DNA of 64,000 nucleotides from an uncultured Mucilaginibacter sp. (GCA_913775265.1 CAJYJH010000068.1:62001-126000), one strand, 5' to 3'. Counted from the stretch's first letter, positions 10,801-20,980 are shown. The notes: generated by a model not told the origin, from the letters alone. A program made the numbers and translations.

Positions 10801-12729
10801 GAGTTAGAAGATAAAATTAAGGAGCGCACCTTACGCCTTTCTCAAAGCGAGGAGCGCTTTAAGCTGGTGTCGCAAGCTACTAATGATACCATCTGGGACT
10901 GGAACCTGGTAACCAACGTAATGTGGCGGAGCGACAATTTTACCGCCATGTTTGGTTATCATAGTAACGATGATACCAGCAACGTAAATTTCTGGTTCAG
11001 TAAAATACATCCAGACGATCGCACGCAGGTTGAGAAGAGCGTTCATGACGCGATCAATAGCGGCAAGAAAAATTGGTCGGCTGAGTACCGCTTTTTGAAA
11101 GCTGATGGCAACTATGCTGTGATCCTTGATCGTGGCAGTATTTTGCACGATAACTACCACACTCCTTTCCGGATGGTAGGCTCTATTGTGGACATCAGCC
11201 GTATTACCGAAGCCGAACGAAGGGTAAATAACAGCGAAAACCGTTTCAAAAAAATCTACGAGTCAAACATGATCGGTATGTTATTCGCCGATTTTAACGG
11301 CAACATCGTAGATGCCAACAATGCTTTTCTGGACATGCTCGGCTATACGCTCGAAGATATTCATCAGGGCCGTTTATCCTGGGATGAAATTACACCGCCC
11401 GACCAAAAGGCTATCAGCGACAGAGCTATTGAACAGTTACAAGCCGACGGATATTGCGCTCCTTTCGAAAAAGAATATATCAAGAAAGATGGCACCAAGC
11501 TCCCGGTATTGATGGGCTCTGCCAAATTGGAAGATGACCATATATCGGATGCGGTAACGTATGTAATTGACTTATCGAGCCAGAAAGAAGCTGAAAAGAA
11601 TCGGATCGAACTTCAAAGTCTGATAAAAAAACAGCAGGAAGAGTTTTACAGCATTTTCATGAATGCACCGGCATTGATCAGCATTCGCCGCGGTGCCGAT
11701 TTGAGGTACGAGTTTACCAATAAAGCATTTGAGGACTTTTTTAACCGGCACGACTTTATTGGTCGTACCACGCAGGAAGCACACGCTGATTTTAACTTCA
11801 AACATTTATTTGCCGACGATAAAAAAATCATCAATAAGGGCATCACCCATACAGGAAAAGCCTTTAACGTAAAACGCATTGACAGCATCAGCGGTCACTT
11901 GGTTGACACCTGGCTGGACTTTCTGTTTACCCCGGTTTTTGACAACTATGGAAATATTGACGGCGTTGCATTTTTCGGCTTTGAAGTGACAGATTTGGTT
12001 AAGGCTCAGCAAGCAACCAAAGAGCTTATGCACCGTAAAGATGAGTTTATGAGTATTGCCAGCCACGAGCTTAAAACGCCAATCACCAGTTTAAAAGGCT
12101 CGTTGCAGATTGTTCAGAGGCTGGCACATAACGAAAACACGGTGAATAAAATATTTCCGTTCATCGAAAAGGCCAGCAAGCAAACCGGTAAACTTACCTC
12201 GTTAGTAGAAGACCTATTGGATGTTACCCGTATACACGCGGGCAAAATGCGTTTTAATTACAGCTGGTTTAATGCCGGCGACATGATACGCGAATGCATT
12301 GAAGATACGCAATCGCATACTTCTACACATAAATTTGTAATTGAGGGAGAGGCAAACGTTCAGATCTACGCAGATAAGCACCGCCTGGAGCAGGTATTGA
12401 GCAATTTTGCATCAAATGCTGTAAAGTATTCTCCGGACACGCCAGATATCATTGTTAAGCAGGAAGTTACTGAAAATAATATGCTTAAGCTTTCGGTGAA
12501 GGACTTTGGCATTGGTATCCCGGCCGAGAAAAAAGATATGGTATTCGACCGCTTTTTCCGGGTGCAGGAGTCATCTCAAAAATTCTCGGGCTTAGGTTTA
12601 GGCTTGTACATCACCGCCGAAATTATCCATCGCCATTATGGTAAAATAGGTGTAGACAGTGTAGAAGGCGAAGGTTCAACCTTTTGGTTCTGTATACCAC
12701 TCATTCAGACGGAAGAACAGTTAGATTAA
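7867..12729 (+). CDS. CheB methylesterase - CheR methyltransferase - coiled coil - multi-PAS - histidine kinase fusion
   Basis: CheB GASAGGLEAI, IIQHLSS, LSGTGTDGTKGIEAIKECGG; CheR FLIGVTRFFRD, WICACSTGEEAYS, FATDIDEASL, NDLICCRNMLIYM; NEELQSSNEELLSANEEL coiled coil; PAS repeats; HisKA SIASHELKTPITSLKG; HATPase NFASNAVKYS, DFGIGIP, GLGLGLYI. Start at ATG 7867. Confidence 0.95.
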   Translation: MNKELRKHVANGTAGKFTDNYVVAIGASAGGLEAIHEFFDHMPGNSSFSFIIIQHLSSDYKSLLVELVSKHTHMKVFEATENMSLQPDCVYIIPNNKLITVNNNRLKLAEKSHEKVPNTAIDNFLFSLAHDKHEKAIAIILSGTGTDGTKGIEAIKECGGMVIVQDPETAKFDGMPKSAITSGNADIVTSPAKIHEELFAYVKEEPIQILENGKVNDELFNEIFQLVHQQSGHDFNLYKTPTIIRRIARRMSFVGIRTLEKYTEYLQENTEEVKALGKDFLIGVTRFFRDKAAFELLADKVLPEIIDGKEEGETLKVWICACSTGEEAYSVAILIDQYLQRKNKELEVKIFATDIDEASLDVASHNTYPEAIAKEIAPDILEQYFVKDGSHYTVIPTIRKQIVFARHNVAKAPPFIKNDLICCRNMLIYMNVLLQQKVLSTFHFSLNQGGYLFLGSSETASAIKEGLHEVSSKWKLYRKIGPINQSTTNNYYSSSPTVPQEIKRPLQSVKKSTDTLFAEFLTTTLGYVGVFVDKNYEIKETIGDFKKYLSLPEKKLELNLLKMVPRELSFTLNTAIRTVWKNNEPATLKRIKIKRDQEDIYVNISINPPNNATSSALTLVLFSETALDPAAKDQILIPLTTDEHQSGYVAELESELNEVRGNLQMAVEEMETTNEELQSSNEELLSANEELQSSNEELQSLNEELHTLNTEHQLKIKDLIDLNDDLNNYFKSVDIGQIFIDTHSLIRKFNPAAVSMVNLIEADIGRPISHISNNIKYDHFLDDIAQVQYQQDLVIEKEIELKSGKHCLMRILPYVRKDKQKDGVVITFVDVSTVTELSNIVAGAFNTSLSAIIVFNAVRNQQGQITDFECVTTNSMASKLLGKPEADLKHSLLVKNLPELLQNNLLDQFKKVVQSGQYLQNEIHFENKGWYLVMASKIADGFAVTYTDITERKLNEQKLKKNYNELISARENLKKLNNELEDKIKERTLRLSQSEERFKLVSQATNDTIWDWNLVTNVMWRSDNFTAMFGYHSNDDTSNVNFWFSKIHPDDRTQVEKSVHDAINSGKKNWSAEYRFLKADGNYAVILDRGSILHDNYHTPFRMVGSIVDISRITEAERRVNNSENRFKKIYESNMIGMLFADFNGNIVDANNAFLDMLGYTLEDIHQGRLSWDEITPPDQKAISDRAIEQLQADGYCAPFEKEYIKKDGTKLPVLMGSAKLEDDHISDAVTYVIDLSSQKEAEKNRIELQSLIKKQQEEFYSIFMNAPALISIRRGADLRYEFTNKAFEDFFNRHDFIGRTTQEAHADFNFKHLFADDKKIINKGITHTGKAFNVKRIDSISGHLVDTWLDFLFTPVFDNYGNIDGVAFFGFEVTDLVKAQQATKELMHRKDEFMSIASHELKTPITSLKGSLQIVQRLAHNENTVNKIFPFIEKASKQTGKLTSLVEDLLDVTRIHAGKMRFNYSWFNAGDMIRECIEDTQSHTSTHKFVIEGEANVQIYADKHRLEQVLSNFASNAVKYSPDTPDIIVKQEVTENNMLKLSVKDFGIGIPAEKKDMVFDRFFRVQESSQKFSGLGLGLYITAEIIHRHYGKIGVDSVEGEGSTFWFCIPLIQTEEQLD

Positions 12730-12752
12730 ACCATCAATATTATAAGTTTACT

Positions 12753-12785
12753 AAGGCGCCTACTTTTTACGCAGGCGCCTTTTTG
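12753..12785 (+). terminator. Rho-independent terminator
   Basis: AAGGCGCCT ... AGGCGCCTT + T run. Confidence 0.85.
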
Positions 12786-12953
12786 CTGGTCACTTCATTG
12801 CTTCTGTAACATAAATTCGTATAACAGGACAAGGCAGGATACTACAACACCATTTATGATGTAGCTTAGCTTGCACTATACCATTTTACCCTATTTTATT
12901 ATCTTATTCAAAGTTGATAGGCGACTATTGATTGTTACCCACTTTGTGCAGTT

Positions 12954-14069
12954 ATGAAATTAAGAACGGTATACCTTTATTTTATTACTATGAACCGACT
13001 GCTTACTATCCTTCTGTTTCTATTATTTATAATCATCAGCAGTTCAACCCAAGCGCAGGAAGATCGCGGGTACAAAATTTACCAGTTTCCGGCTAACATG
13101 ATTCCGAAGATTGATGGAAAAACCGACGATTGGGATAATTTCCCGAAAGAATATATTGTGGGCACCGACCAGCTTTGGGACGACTCGCACCGCTACCCTG
13201 CCGTCGACCCTAAAAACCTGGATGTAAAAGTGCGAGTAGCCTGGGTTAAAGGGTTAAATCGCTTATATTTTTTGTACGAAACTTATGATAATTACTGGGA
13301 CTTCTCGCTACCCGGCCTGCATAATGATACTTTTGAAATTATAGTTGACGGCGATATGTCTGGCGGACCGCTCATCACCGATTTTCACCCTTATCAGAAT
13401 CTTGACCAATGGGACCGATATTTCTCCTATCATGGCGTTCATGCTCAAAATTATCACATATTTACGCCTGCCGTGGGCAAAGACTGGGCCTTAGCATGGG
13501 GTAGCCAGCCCTGGATTAAAGAATTGCCATATGCCAACATCGCATATTCATATAACTTTAAGCCCGGTCAGCCTGGCAAACTGGTTGCCGAGTTTTGGAT
13601 TACACCCTTTGATTATGCTGGTGCCGAAGGCCCTGCCCGTGCAGTAGAATCTATACTTACCGACAATAAAAAGATAGGCCTCACCTGGGCCATAATTGAT
13701 TATGATGATGTGAACGATGAAACGAAAAAAGGATTCTGGAACTTATCTAAAAACCATAAAATGTATGGTAACTCCAGCCTGGGTACGGTATTTACCCTAA
13801 TGCCGCTTGAAGCCAGATACAAAAAAGCGATTGATGCCCGCTGGTCTTTTACCGTGATAGATATGAACCGCCGCATAGTAGCTTTTAAAGATGAGAGCGA
13901 TGGTAAAATCACCAATTGGCGATGGGATTTTGGCGATGGAACTACCTCAACCGAGCAAAACCCAATCCATCAATATAAAGAAGCCGGTAAGTATATTGTA
14001 GTGTTAAACATTGATGGCCCGGCCGGAAAGTCGAGGATGTCGAAGGTGTGGGATGTAGCCGTTAAATGA
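12954..14069 (+). CDS. Secreted protein with CBM9-like N-terminal domain and C-terminal PKD domain
   Basis: Signal peptide; IPKIDGKTDDWDNFPKEY...RLYFLYETYDNYWDF...DTFEIIVDGD (CBM9-like); ITNWRWDFGDGTTSTEQNPIHQYKEAGKYIVVL (PKD). Start could also be ATG 12990. Confidence 0.75.
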   Translation: MKLRTVYLYFITMNRLLTILLFLLFIIISSSTQAQEDRGYKIYQFPANMIPKIDGKTDDWDNFPKEYIVGTDQLWDDSHRYPAVDPKNLDVKVRVAWVKGLNRLYFLYETYDNYWDFSLPGLHNDTFEIIVDGDMSGGPLITDFHPYQNLDQWDRYFSYHGVHAQNYHIFTPAVGKDWALAWGSQPWIKELPYANIAYSYNFKPGQPGKLVAEFWITPFDYAGAEGPARAVESILTDNKKIGLTWAIIDYDDVNDETKKGFWNLSKNHKMYGNSSLGTVFTLMPLEARYKKAIDARWSFTVIDMNRRIVAFKDESDGKITNWRWDFGDGTTSTEQNPIHQYKEAGKYIVVLNIDGPAGKSRMSKVWDVAVK

Positions 14070-14102
14070 TGCATTAGCTGTTAATAATGTATACCTGTTA
14101 AA

Positions 14103-16514
14103 CTATAGTTTAACAGATTGTACTGCAACATTATCAAATATCTTATTTTTTGAGATATGATAAGAAATTTTGGCGTGTAACTCATCAGGTAAAAAGGGCT
14201 TTACCAAAATATCATTTATACCGTTTATAGCTAAGTCAAACCCAATTTCGGAAGGCAGCGTTGCTGTTAAAGCTATGATAGGAGTATTTATACCTCTACG
14301 GCGCATCATATTAGCCGATTGATAACCATCCATTACGGGCATGTGTATATCCATCAAAATAAGTTGATGACGATCAACATCTAATTTATCAAGTGCTTCC
14401 TGTCCGTTCACGGCCACTTCTACAGACGCTCCCCAACGTTTTAAAAATGCTTGGGCCACCATTACGTTCATGGGATTATCTTCGGCCAATAAAATATGTA
14501 CTCCTGCAAACGGCTTAGCGTTTTCGGCAGGCTTAGGTTCAATTATTTTAGGCTGGGTAATGTCGCCTGCCTTCTCATATCGTTGGTTAAAAAAGAAATT
14601 GGATCCTTTGCCTTCCTTACTTATTAACTGCAAAGATGAGTGCTGCAGCTCGAGTATTCGTTTACAAATAGACAAACCTAAACCCGTACCACCGAAACCT
14701 CTTGATGTGGAGGAATCTGCCTGGGTAAAGCGTTCAAATATCAATGCTTGCTTTTCTTTAGATATACCTATACCGGTATCTTTCACCTCAATACATAGCG
14801 CTATGTCATGCTCAGTTTGCGACCTTACTGTTACAGATAAAGTTACCGTGCCTTTCAAAGTAAATTTGATGGCGTTATGCACCAGGTTGGTAATCACCTG
14901 CGAGGTACGGGTAGGATCGCCGAAAACGGTATTCTTTAAGCTGGCATCTAAATCCAGTTTTAAATCCAAACCCTTATCCTGCGCGGCAGCTTCCAAGCTT
15001 TTGATCACAGCGCCAGCCAGCCCGGCTATATCCATCTCAATATTTTCGAAAGCAATTTTCCCGGCTTCTATTTTACTGTAGTCTAAAATATCATTAACAA
15101 TGTTGAGCAGGTTGTTGGCAGAAAATATCATTGCGTTGAGATGTTCCTGCTGATCGGCCCGGGGTTCGCTCTTAAGTAGCAGATGACTTAAACCTATTAC
15201 AGAATTTAAAGGCGTTCGGATTTCATGACTCATGGTACTCAAAAACTCAGATTTTGCTTTTAAACCTTCGGCGGCCTGCGAATTAGCACGCTTAAGCGTA
15301 AATGATACCCTGTGCGACAACACCAATGACTGCAAAAAGAAAAACGTCATGTAGCCGATAAAATTCACCATTGGCATCTGTGGCAAAATACCCCAGTAAT
15401 GTAGCAGCGTGATAATAAATATAGACATCAGTACAAAACTGCTGATTAATGAATAGGCAGCTCCCGGCCGATGATTACGATAGGCCTTTACATACAGGTA
15501 AGGCACATAAAATATGCAAACTACCGCAACCACAATAAACGGGTTTATTAGCTGCGTAAAATACCATGGGCTCAACAACAAAGTAGCTATTACAAATGCC
15601 CCGCAGACAATACCTACACTGTATACTATCTTACTGTTTTGATCTTTTGGATACAAGTAGTGACAATAAAAGCCAAATAAGCCTATCCCCGCGAACAGAC
15701 TGATATACTCGAGCTTAATAGTTAAATACCAGTTTAAATGTGGCATTAAAGTATGCAGTACGTAATTATCTGTACCTAAAATCCGGTAGCTGTACACAAT
15801 GGAAAACAGCGCAAACATCAGGATAGCTTTGTCACGGTTTCCAAATAAGTATAAACCTAAAAAAAAGAGTCCGGCCATTAACAAACAGCCCGTCAGTAAC
15901 AAATCAATAGCATTGGAACGAAAACTATTGAGTTCAATAATTTTCTTGGTCCCGATAAGTATTGACTGGTTGGTACCTCCTTTGCTATGTACAAAATTAG
16001 CAATCTGTAAAAGCAGCTTAAGTGTATCTGTTTTGGCCGGTATGTCTACTTCGTTAACCTGCCAGTGCGGAACAAAATTTTTAGCCGACGTAGTTACATT
16101 GCCGTTCTCGGCAACCAACTGACCATTGACATAAAAACGATAGGCACTATACACATCGGGCATGCTTAACTTTAACGGACTTGAATGGTGTGGAAGCAAG
16201 ACAGTAAGCCGGTAGGTGGCATAACCAACAGAAGAGATGGTATGGCCATTAGCCCTGATCGTTTTCCATAACGCCGGAAACTGCGCTGTGGTTGACTGCT
16301 TTTGATTGAACTGTGCAGGATCTAATAACTGTTTCCAGTTAAACAACCACTCACCGTCGAGATCTAAAACCTGGTTAAAAGATTGCTGACGTAAATCAAT
16401 CAACCCATTTTTGGCATATGGGGTGTATTTATTATTTAAGCTTGCGGCTGATAGATTGCTATTAAAAAATAATAGTGCAATAAAACATGTAAAAAAAGGC
16501 CGTAACAAGCGCAT
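14103..16514 (-). CDS. Hybrid histidine kinase with 7TMR-DISM sensor and C-terminal receiver domain
   Basis: LDLDGEWLFNWKQLLDP...YRLTVLLP extracellular domain, 7TM region, HisKA STMSHEIRTPLNSVIGLSHLL, HATPase DTGIGISKEKQALIFERFTQ...GTGLGLSICKRIL, REC ILLAEDNPMNVMVAQAFL...LILMDIHMPVMDG...ILVKPF. Confidence 0.93.
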   Translation of the reverse strand: MRLLRPFFTCFIALLFFNSNLSAASLNNKYTPYAKNGLIDLRQQSFNQVLDLDGEWLFNWKQLLDPAQFNQKQSTTAQFPALWKTIRANGHTISSVGYATYRLTVLLPHHSSPLKLSMPDVYSAYRFYVNGQLVAENGNVTTSAKNFVPHWQVNEVDIPAKTDTLKLLLQIANFVHSKGGTNQSILIGTKKIIELNSFRSNAIDLLLTGCLLMAGLFFLGLYLFGNRDKAILMFALFSIVYSYRILGTDNYVLHTLMPHLNWYLTIKLEYISLFAGIGLFGFYCHYLYPKDQNSKIVYSVGIVCGAFVIATLLLSPWYFTQLINPFIVVAVVCIFYVPYLYVKAYRNHRPGAAYSLISSFVLMSIFIITLLHYWGILPQMPMVNFIGYMTFFFLQSLVLSHRVSFTLKRANSQAAEGLKAKSEFLSTMSHEIRTPLNSVIGLSHLLLKSEPRADQQEHLNAMIFSANNLLNIVNDILDYSKIEAGKIAFENIEMDIAGLAGAVIKSLEAAAQDKGLDLKLDLDASLKNTVFGDPTRTSQVITNLVHNAIKFTLKGTVTLSVTVRSQTEHDIALCIEVKDTGIGISKEKQALIFERFTQADSSTSRGFGGTGLGLSICKRILELQHSSLQLISKEGKGSNFFFNQRYEKAGDITQPKIIEPKPAENAKPFAGVHILLAEDNPMNVMVAQAFLKRWGASVEVAVNGQEALDKLDVDRHQLILMDIHMPVMDGYQSANMMRRRGINTPIIALTATLPSEIGFDLAINGINDILVKPFLPDELHAKISYHISKNKIFDNVAVQSVKL

Positions 16515-16821
16515 AAGTATCATAAAATAAGTACGAGTGTATCAGAATATATTTCCGGCATCACCCGTACTGATTATGACGACTTTTACATCTTATAGAC
16601 GCCTCAGTATACAGTAGTAATCAGCGGGTTAGAATTATCTCTTTACGTTCAAATGTACATTTTACACAGCACATATAAAATTTAAAACCTCAAAAGAAAC
16701 AACATTATCTTACCTCATCCTATTATTTAACAAAGGGTTAAAATCGGCAAATTGTCATAAGTAAATATTGAACAAACACCCCTAATTGCCGATTGTAAAA
16801 TGTAAACGCTAAACAACATTT

Positions 16822-17808
16822 ATGAAATACAGAGAATTAGGAAAAACAGGTGAACAACTGTCGGCTACCGGATTAGGTTGCATGAGTATGAGCCATGCTT
16901 ATGGCCAACCCAACGATGAAGAATCGATTGCAACCTTGCATAAAGCTTTAGATTTAGGTGTCAACTTTTGGGATACCGCTGATGTATATGGTAGTGGTAA
17001 AAACGAAGAGCTGATTGCAAAAGTGCTCGTGCCCAACCGTGATAAAATATTTATTGCCACCAAATTTGGGTTTACACAGAATGCCGATGGTCAAGGTATG
17101 TCATTCAACGGATCGCCTGCTTACATGAAAACTGCGGTTGACGCCAGTTTAAAACGCCTGAAGACAGATGTTATAGATTTATACTATGCGCACCGGATCG
17201 ATCCGAATATCGCGGTTGAAGAGATGGTTGGCGCCATGGCCGAACTGGTTAAAGAAGGTAAAGTAAAATACTTGGGCTTATCAGAAGCTTCTGCTAACTC
17301 TATCAAGAAAGCCCACGCAGTACACCCCATCAGTGCGTTGCAAAGCGAATATTCGCTATTAACGCGAGAACCGGAAGAAAACGTGTTACCGCTTTGTAGA
17401 GAGTTGGGAATTACCTTTGTACCTTTTAGTCCATTGGCGCGTGGCTTAGTTACCAATACGCTTAATACAAATAACCTGACCGATGGCGATTTTCGCAAGA
17501 GCTTACCCCGTTACCAAAAAGAGCACCAAGACAATAACAACCAGTTGGTTGCCGGCTTTGCAGCTTTGGCTCAGCAAAAGCTGTGTACACCCGCCCAGTT
17601 AGCACTGGCGTGGGTATTGGCACAAGGCGATCACATTATACCCATACCAGGCACCAAAAAACGCAAATACCTGGAAGAAAATGCTGCTGCTGTTAATGTG
17701 GTTTTGAGTGAGGCAGATTTCAAAGTAATCGATGATTTGCTGGCCAAATACCCTGATACGGGCGACCGATACAGCGAAAGCAACTGGAAAATGGTAGATA
17801 GAAGTTAA
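16822..17808 (+). CDS. Aldo/keto reductase
   Basis: [24 protein letters not shown]..., [44 protein letters not shown]. Confidence 0.95.
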   Translation: MKYRELGKTGEQLSATGLGCMSMSHAYGQPNDEESIATLHKALDLGVNFWDTADVYGSGKNEELIAKVLVPNRDKIFIATKFGFTQNADGQGMSFNGSPAYMKTAVDASLKRLKTDVIDLYYAHRIDPNIAVEEMVGAMAELVKEGKVKYLGLSEASANSIKKAHAVHPISALQSEYSLLTREPEENVLPLCRELGITFVPFSPLARGLVTNTLNTNNLTDGDFRKSLPRYQKEHQDNNNQLVAGFAALAQQKLCTPAQLALAWVLAQGDHIIPIPGTKKRKYLEENAAAVNVVLSEADFKVIDDLLAKYPDTGDRYSESNWKMVDRS

Positions 17809-17813
17809 TTGAT

Positions 17814-17856
17814 AATTGCCTATACAGGTATTTGATGATTACCTGTATAGGCAATT
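17814..17856. terminator. Bidirectional terminator between convergent genes
   Basis: AATTGCCTATACAGGTA / TACCTGTATAGGCAATT perfect 17-bp stem. Confidence 0.8.
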
Positions 17857-19209
17857 TTATGATTTTGACCCGGATGGTTTATAAGGCCACTCCCGGTTTA
17901 CACGGGCTTTGATAAAATACACTACAGTACCGGTGGCAATAGCCGCTAAGCCACCCAATACCATAGTAACGCCCGTCGAGATTAGTATACCGGCCCACAT
18001 CAGCACAGCTAAAAAAATAGGCAACGGGAACAGTGGCATTTTATAAGGGAATTCTGTTTCGCTTTTAACTCTGCGTAGTAGGTATAAGCCTATAGCCTGC
18101 GAAATAAACTGAATCAGGATACGCATCGCTAATATGGCACTGATGACATCGCTCAGTTTAAATAACAAGCTAAAAACAAAGGCAATAGCACCCAAAACTA
18201 AAAGCGAGACATATGGAAAGTTACCGGTAGGATGCAGTTTAGCAAATACCTTAAAAAAGGCACCATCAGCAGCTGCCGCGTAAGGGATACGACTATAACC
18301 TAATGTAGCAGAAAAAACAGAGGCGAAAGCTACCAGCAAAATAAGGCAGGTAACTATTTTGGCAGCGGTATGACCTGCCAGTTGCTCCATGAAATCGCTG
18401 ATTACAAATTGACTATCTTTAGCCAATTGCCATGGGATCACACTGACTACACTGATGTTCATGCACAGATATAGCAAAGCAATACCCGCAATAGACAAGA
18501 ACATACTGCGCGGAATATTGCGCGATGGGTTAATAATTTCTTCGCCTAAATGGCATACATTATAGTAGCCTAAATAGCTATAAACGCTTTTTACGCTCGC
18601 AAAACCTATGGCAGCCACAAATGCATAGTTTAAGGTAATGCCATCATTAATATGCCTGATGGGTGCTGCGAAGTTACCATGCGCAATACCTCCGCCAATA
18701 ATCCAAAACATCGTACATAAAACAGCACCCCATAACAGCACACTTATTTTACCAATATGCTCTATTTTGCGATACAGTAAAGCGATGATACATATTACCA
18801 CTGCACCACTAATGAGTTTACTTTGGAGGGTTGATACAGGCACCAGGTAAGAAAAATAAGAAGCAAACCCGATAGCGGCCGAAGCAATCACTAAAGGCGC
18901 CTGGATCATGGTTTGCCAAACAAACAAAAAGCTCATTAACCGGCCAAAGCCCTGCTTGCCATAAGTTTCTTTCAAAAAATTATAAGATCCGCCAGCTTTT
19001 GGAAAAGCCGCGCCCAGCTCGCTCCATACCATCGCGTCCACTAAAGATAATACGGCACCTGCCAGCCAAGCATATAAAAAATAAGGCCCGTTCATCATAC
19101 CAATTACCATAGGCAAGGTGATGAAAGGGCCAATGCCCACCATGTCGGTCATGTTAATGGCGGTAGCCTGTAATAAACCTAAGCGTCGTTGCAGGGAGTT
19201 CTGTGACAT
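17857..19209 (-). CDS. APC-family amino acid permease
   Basis: MVGIGPFITLPMVIGMMNGPYFLYAWLAGAVLSLVDAMVWSELGAAFPKAGGSYNFLKE; 12-TM pattern. Confidence 0.92.
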   Translation of the reverse strand: MSQNSLQRRLGLLQATAINMTDMVGIGPFITLPMVIGMMNGPYFLYAWLAGAVLSLVDAMVWSELGAAFPKAGGSYNFLKETYGKQGFGRLMSFLFVWQTMIQAPLVIASAAIGFASYFSYLVPVSTLQSKLISGAVVICIIALLYRKIEHIGKISVLLWGAVLCTMFWIIGGGIAHGNFAAPIRHINDGITLNYAFVAAIGFASVKSVYSYLGYYNVCHLGEEIINPSRNIPRSMFLSIAGIALLYLCMNISVVSVIPWQLAKDSQFVISDFMEQLAGHTAAKIVTCLILLVAFASVFSATLGYSRIPYAAAADGAFFKVFAKLHPTGNFPYVSLLVLGAIAFVFSLLFKLSDVISAILAMRILIQFISQAIGLYLLRRVKSETEFPYKMPLFPLPIFLAVLMWAGILISTGVTMVLGGLAAIATGTVVYFIKARVNREWPYKPSGSKS

Positions 19210-19277
19210 GCAAATAAGATCAGCTGATGATTAAGGGGCAATATATCGTACTTAATTTGCTTTTCCGTCACTTCAGC

Positions 19278-20288
19278 TTAACCTTTTTTAAAAACGTCGG
19301 CCAGTATCTCGTATGAATGTAATCTTGCGCTATGCTCAAAGATGTGAGAAGTAGCCATAATTTCGTCAACTTGTGTTTCATCAATAAAAGCTTGTATTTT
19401 ACTCTTCAAAGTTTCAGGGCCTGCAAAAAAAGAGTAAGCCAGCATTTGCATGGCCGCTTGTCGCTCCTGATAACTCCATATGCCATCCATACTGTCTACC
19501 GGTGGTTGCAGCAACTGGCGCTTGCCGGTAACCACACCCATAAAAAACTGGTATAAGGATGTTGCTAATCGGTTAGCCTCGGCATCAGTATCTGCCGCTA
19601 CCACGTTTACACAAGCCAGCACATACGGCTTATCCAGATGTACCGAAGGCTGAAAGTTATTGCGGTAAATATCTATAGCCGATTTAAACAGAGCCGGTGC
19701 AAAGTGACTGGCAAAGGCATAAGGCAAACCCATAGCTGCTGCTAAACGGGCACTGTCATGACTTGACCCTAATATCCAGATCGGGATGTCCAATCCCTCG
19801 CCCGGGATAGCCCTTACCTTGCTGGTATGATTATCGGCCGAAAAAAACATTTGCAGCCGCTGTACATCCTGCGGAAAATGTTCGGCAGCGGCAAAGTTTT
19901 CTCCGCGGATAGCCATAGCGGTTAACTGGTCAGAGCCTGGGGCGCGGCCTAAGCCCAAATCAATACGACCGGGATACAGCGAGGCTAACGTACCAAACTG
20001 TTCGGCCACAATTAATGGTGCATGGTTGGGTAACATGATACCGCCCGAGCCTACCCGGATAGTGCTGGTAGCACCGGCAATATGCCCAATTAGCACGGCA
20101 GTAGCCGAGCTGGCTACATTTTCCATATTATGATGCTCGGCAAACCAGTATCGGGTAAAACCCAATTGTTCGGCGTGCCGGGCTAAATCTGCACTATTCT
20201 TAAAGGTGTTTGCAGGCGTTTGTCCTTGTGCAACGCTGGCTAAATCGAGTACAGAAAATTTTATATCTTTTAATTGCTTAGTTGCCAT
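19278..20288 (-). CDS. LLM-class flavin-dependent oxidoreductase (luciferase-like)
   Basis: FTRYWFAEHHNMENVASSATAVLIGHIAGATSTIRVGSGGIMLPNHAPLIVAEQFGTLASLYPGRIDLGLGRAPGSD. Confidence 0.94.
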   Translation of the reverse strand: MATKQLKDIKFSVLDLASVAQGQTPANTFKNSADLARHAEQLGFTRYWFAEHHNMENVASSATAVLIGHIAGATSTIRVGSGGIMLPNHAPLIVAEQFGTLASLYPGRIDLGLGRAPGSDQLTAMAIRGENFAAAEHFPQDVQRLQMFFSADNHTSKVRAIPGEGLDIPIWILGSSHDSARLAAAMGLPYAFASHFAPALFKSAIDIYRNNFQPSVHLDKPYVLACVNVVAADTDAEANRLATSLYQFFMGVVTGKRQLLQPPVDSMDGIWSYQERQAAMQMLAYSFFAGPETLKSKIQAFIDETQVDEIMATSHIFEHSARLHSYEILADVFKKG

Positions 20289-20473
20289 AGTAAAATGATT
20301 GAGGCCATCTAATTTTCTTCGCGAAAGCATTTTGGAATGACCGATACAAATTTACAAGCTACTAAATGAGTTATGCTGACACAGACCCGATATATGACTT
20401 TTCATAAACATACAAGTATCAATTTAACGCTGCGTAGATAATTGGCAATTACTTACCTTTGATACAACAATAC

Positions 20474-20938
20474 ATGGCACACAACCTCATTAACTACATA
20501 CAGCGCTGTAAAGCATTTTACGATTTAACTAACATTGAGCTTTATGCCATTATGCGGCTTCGCAACGAAGTATTTGTGGTTGAACAGAATTGTGCCTTTC
20601 AGGATGCTGATAACAAAGACCAGAAATGCTACCATTTGATGTTATGGCAGGACAGTATGCTGGCTGCTTACGCGCGTTTGGTACCTGCAGGTCTATCGTA
20701 CAAAGAAGTATCTATCGGTCGTATTATCACCAGTGCTGCCGTCCGCAGAACGGGCACGGGTTCGATACTGATGCAACATGCTTTAGAGGAGTGCCAGCGG
20801 TTGTTTGGCAATACCTCTATCCGGATTGGTGCGCAAGTATATGCCCAGCCTTTTTATGCAAAATTTGGCTTTAAAGCCGAAGGTGAAGTTTATGATGAAG
20901 ACGGTATCCCTCATATAGAAATGGTGCGCACTGCTTAA
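20474..20938 (+). CDS. GNAT acetyltransferase, ElaA-like
   Basis: LYAIMRLRNEVFVVEQNCAFQDADNKDQKCYHL...SIGRIITSAAVRRTGTGSILMQHAL; start at ATG 20474. Confidence 0.88.
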   Translation: MAHNLINYIQRCKAFYDLTNIELYAIMRLRNEVFVVEQNCAFQDADNKDQKCYHLMLWQDSMLAAYARLVPAGLSYKEVSIGRIITSAAVRRTGTGSILMQHALEECQRLFGNTSIRIGAQVYAQPFYAKFGFKAEGEVYDEDGIPHIEMVRTA

Positions 20939-20940
20939 AT

Positions 20941-20980
20941 AAAAAACCCGCTACAGATTATGTGATAACTATAGCGGGTT
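20941..20980 (-). terminator. Terminator of mannose-6-phosphate isomerase gene
   Basis: AACCCGCTA / TAGCGGGTT with A run on the left. Confidence 0.7.

Noticed and set aside
14470-15081. 203-aa plus-strand ORF antisense to the hybrid kinase
   Set aside because: Lies wholly inside a well-supported kinase gene on the other strand; composition matches reverse-complement coding bias and no motif is recognisable.
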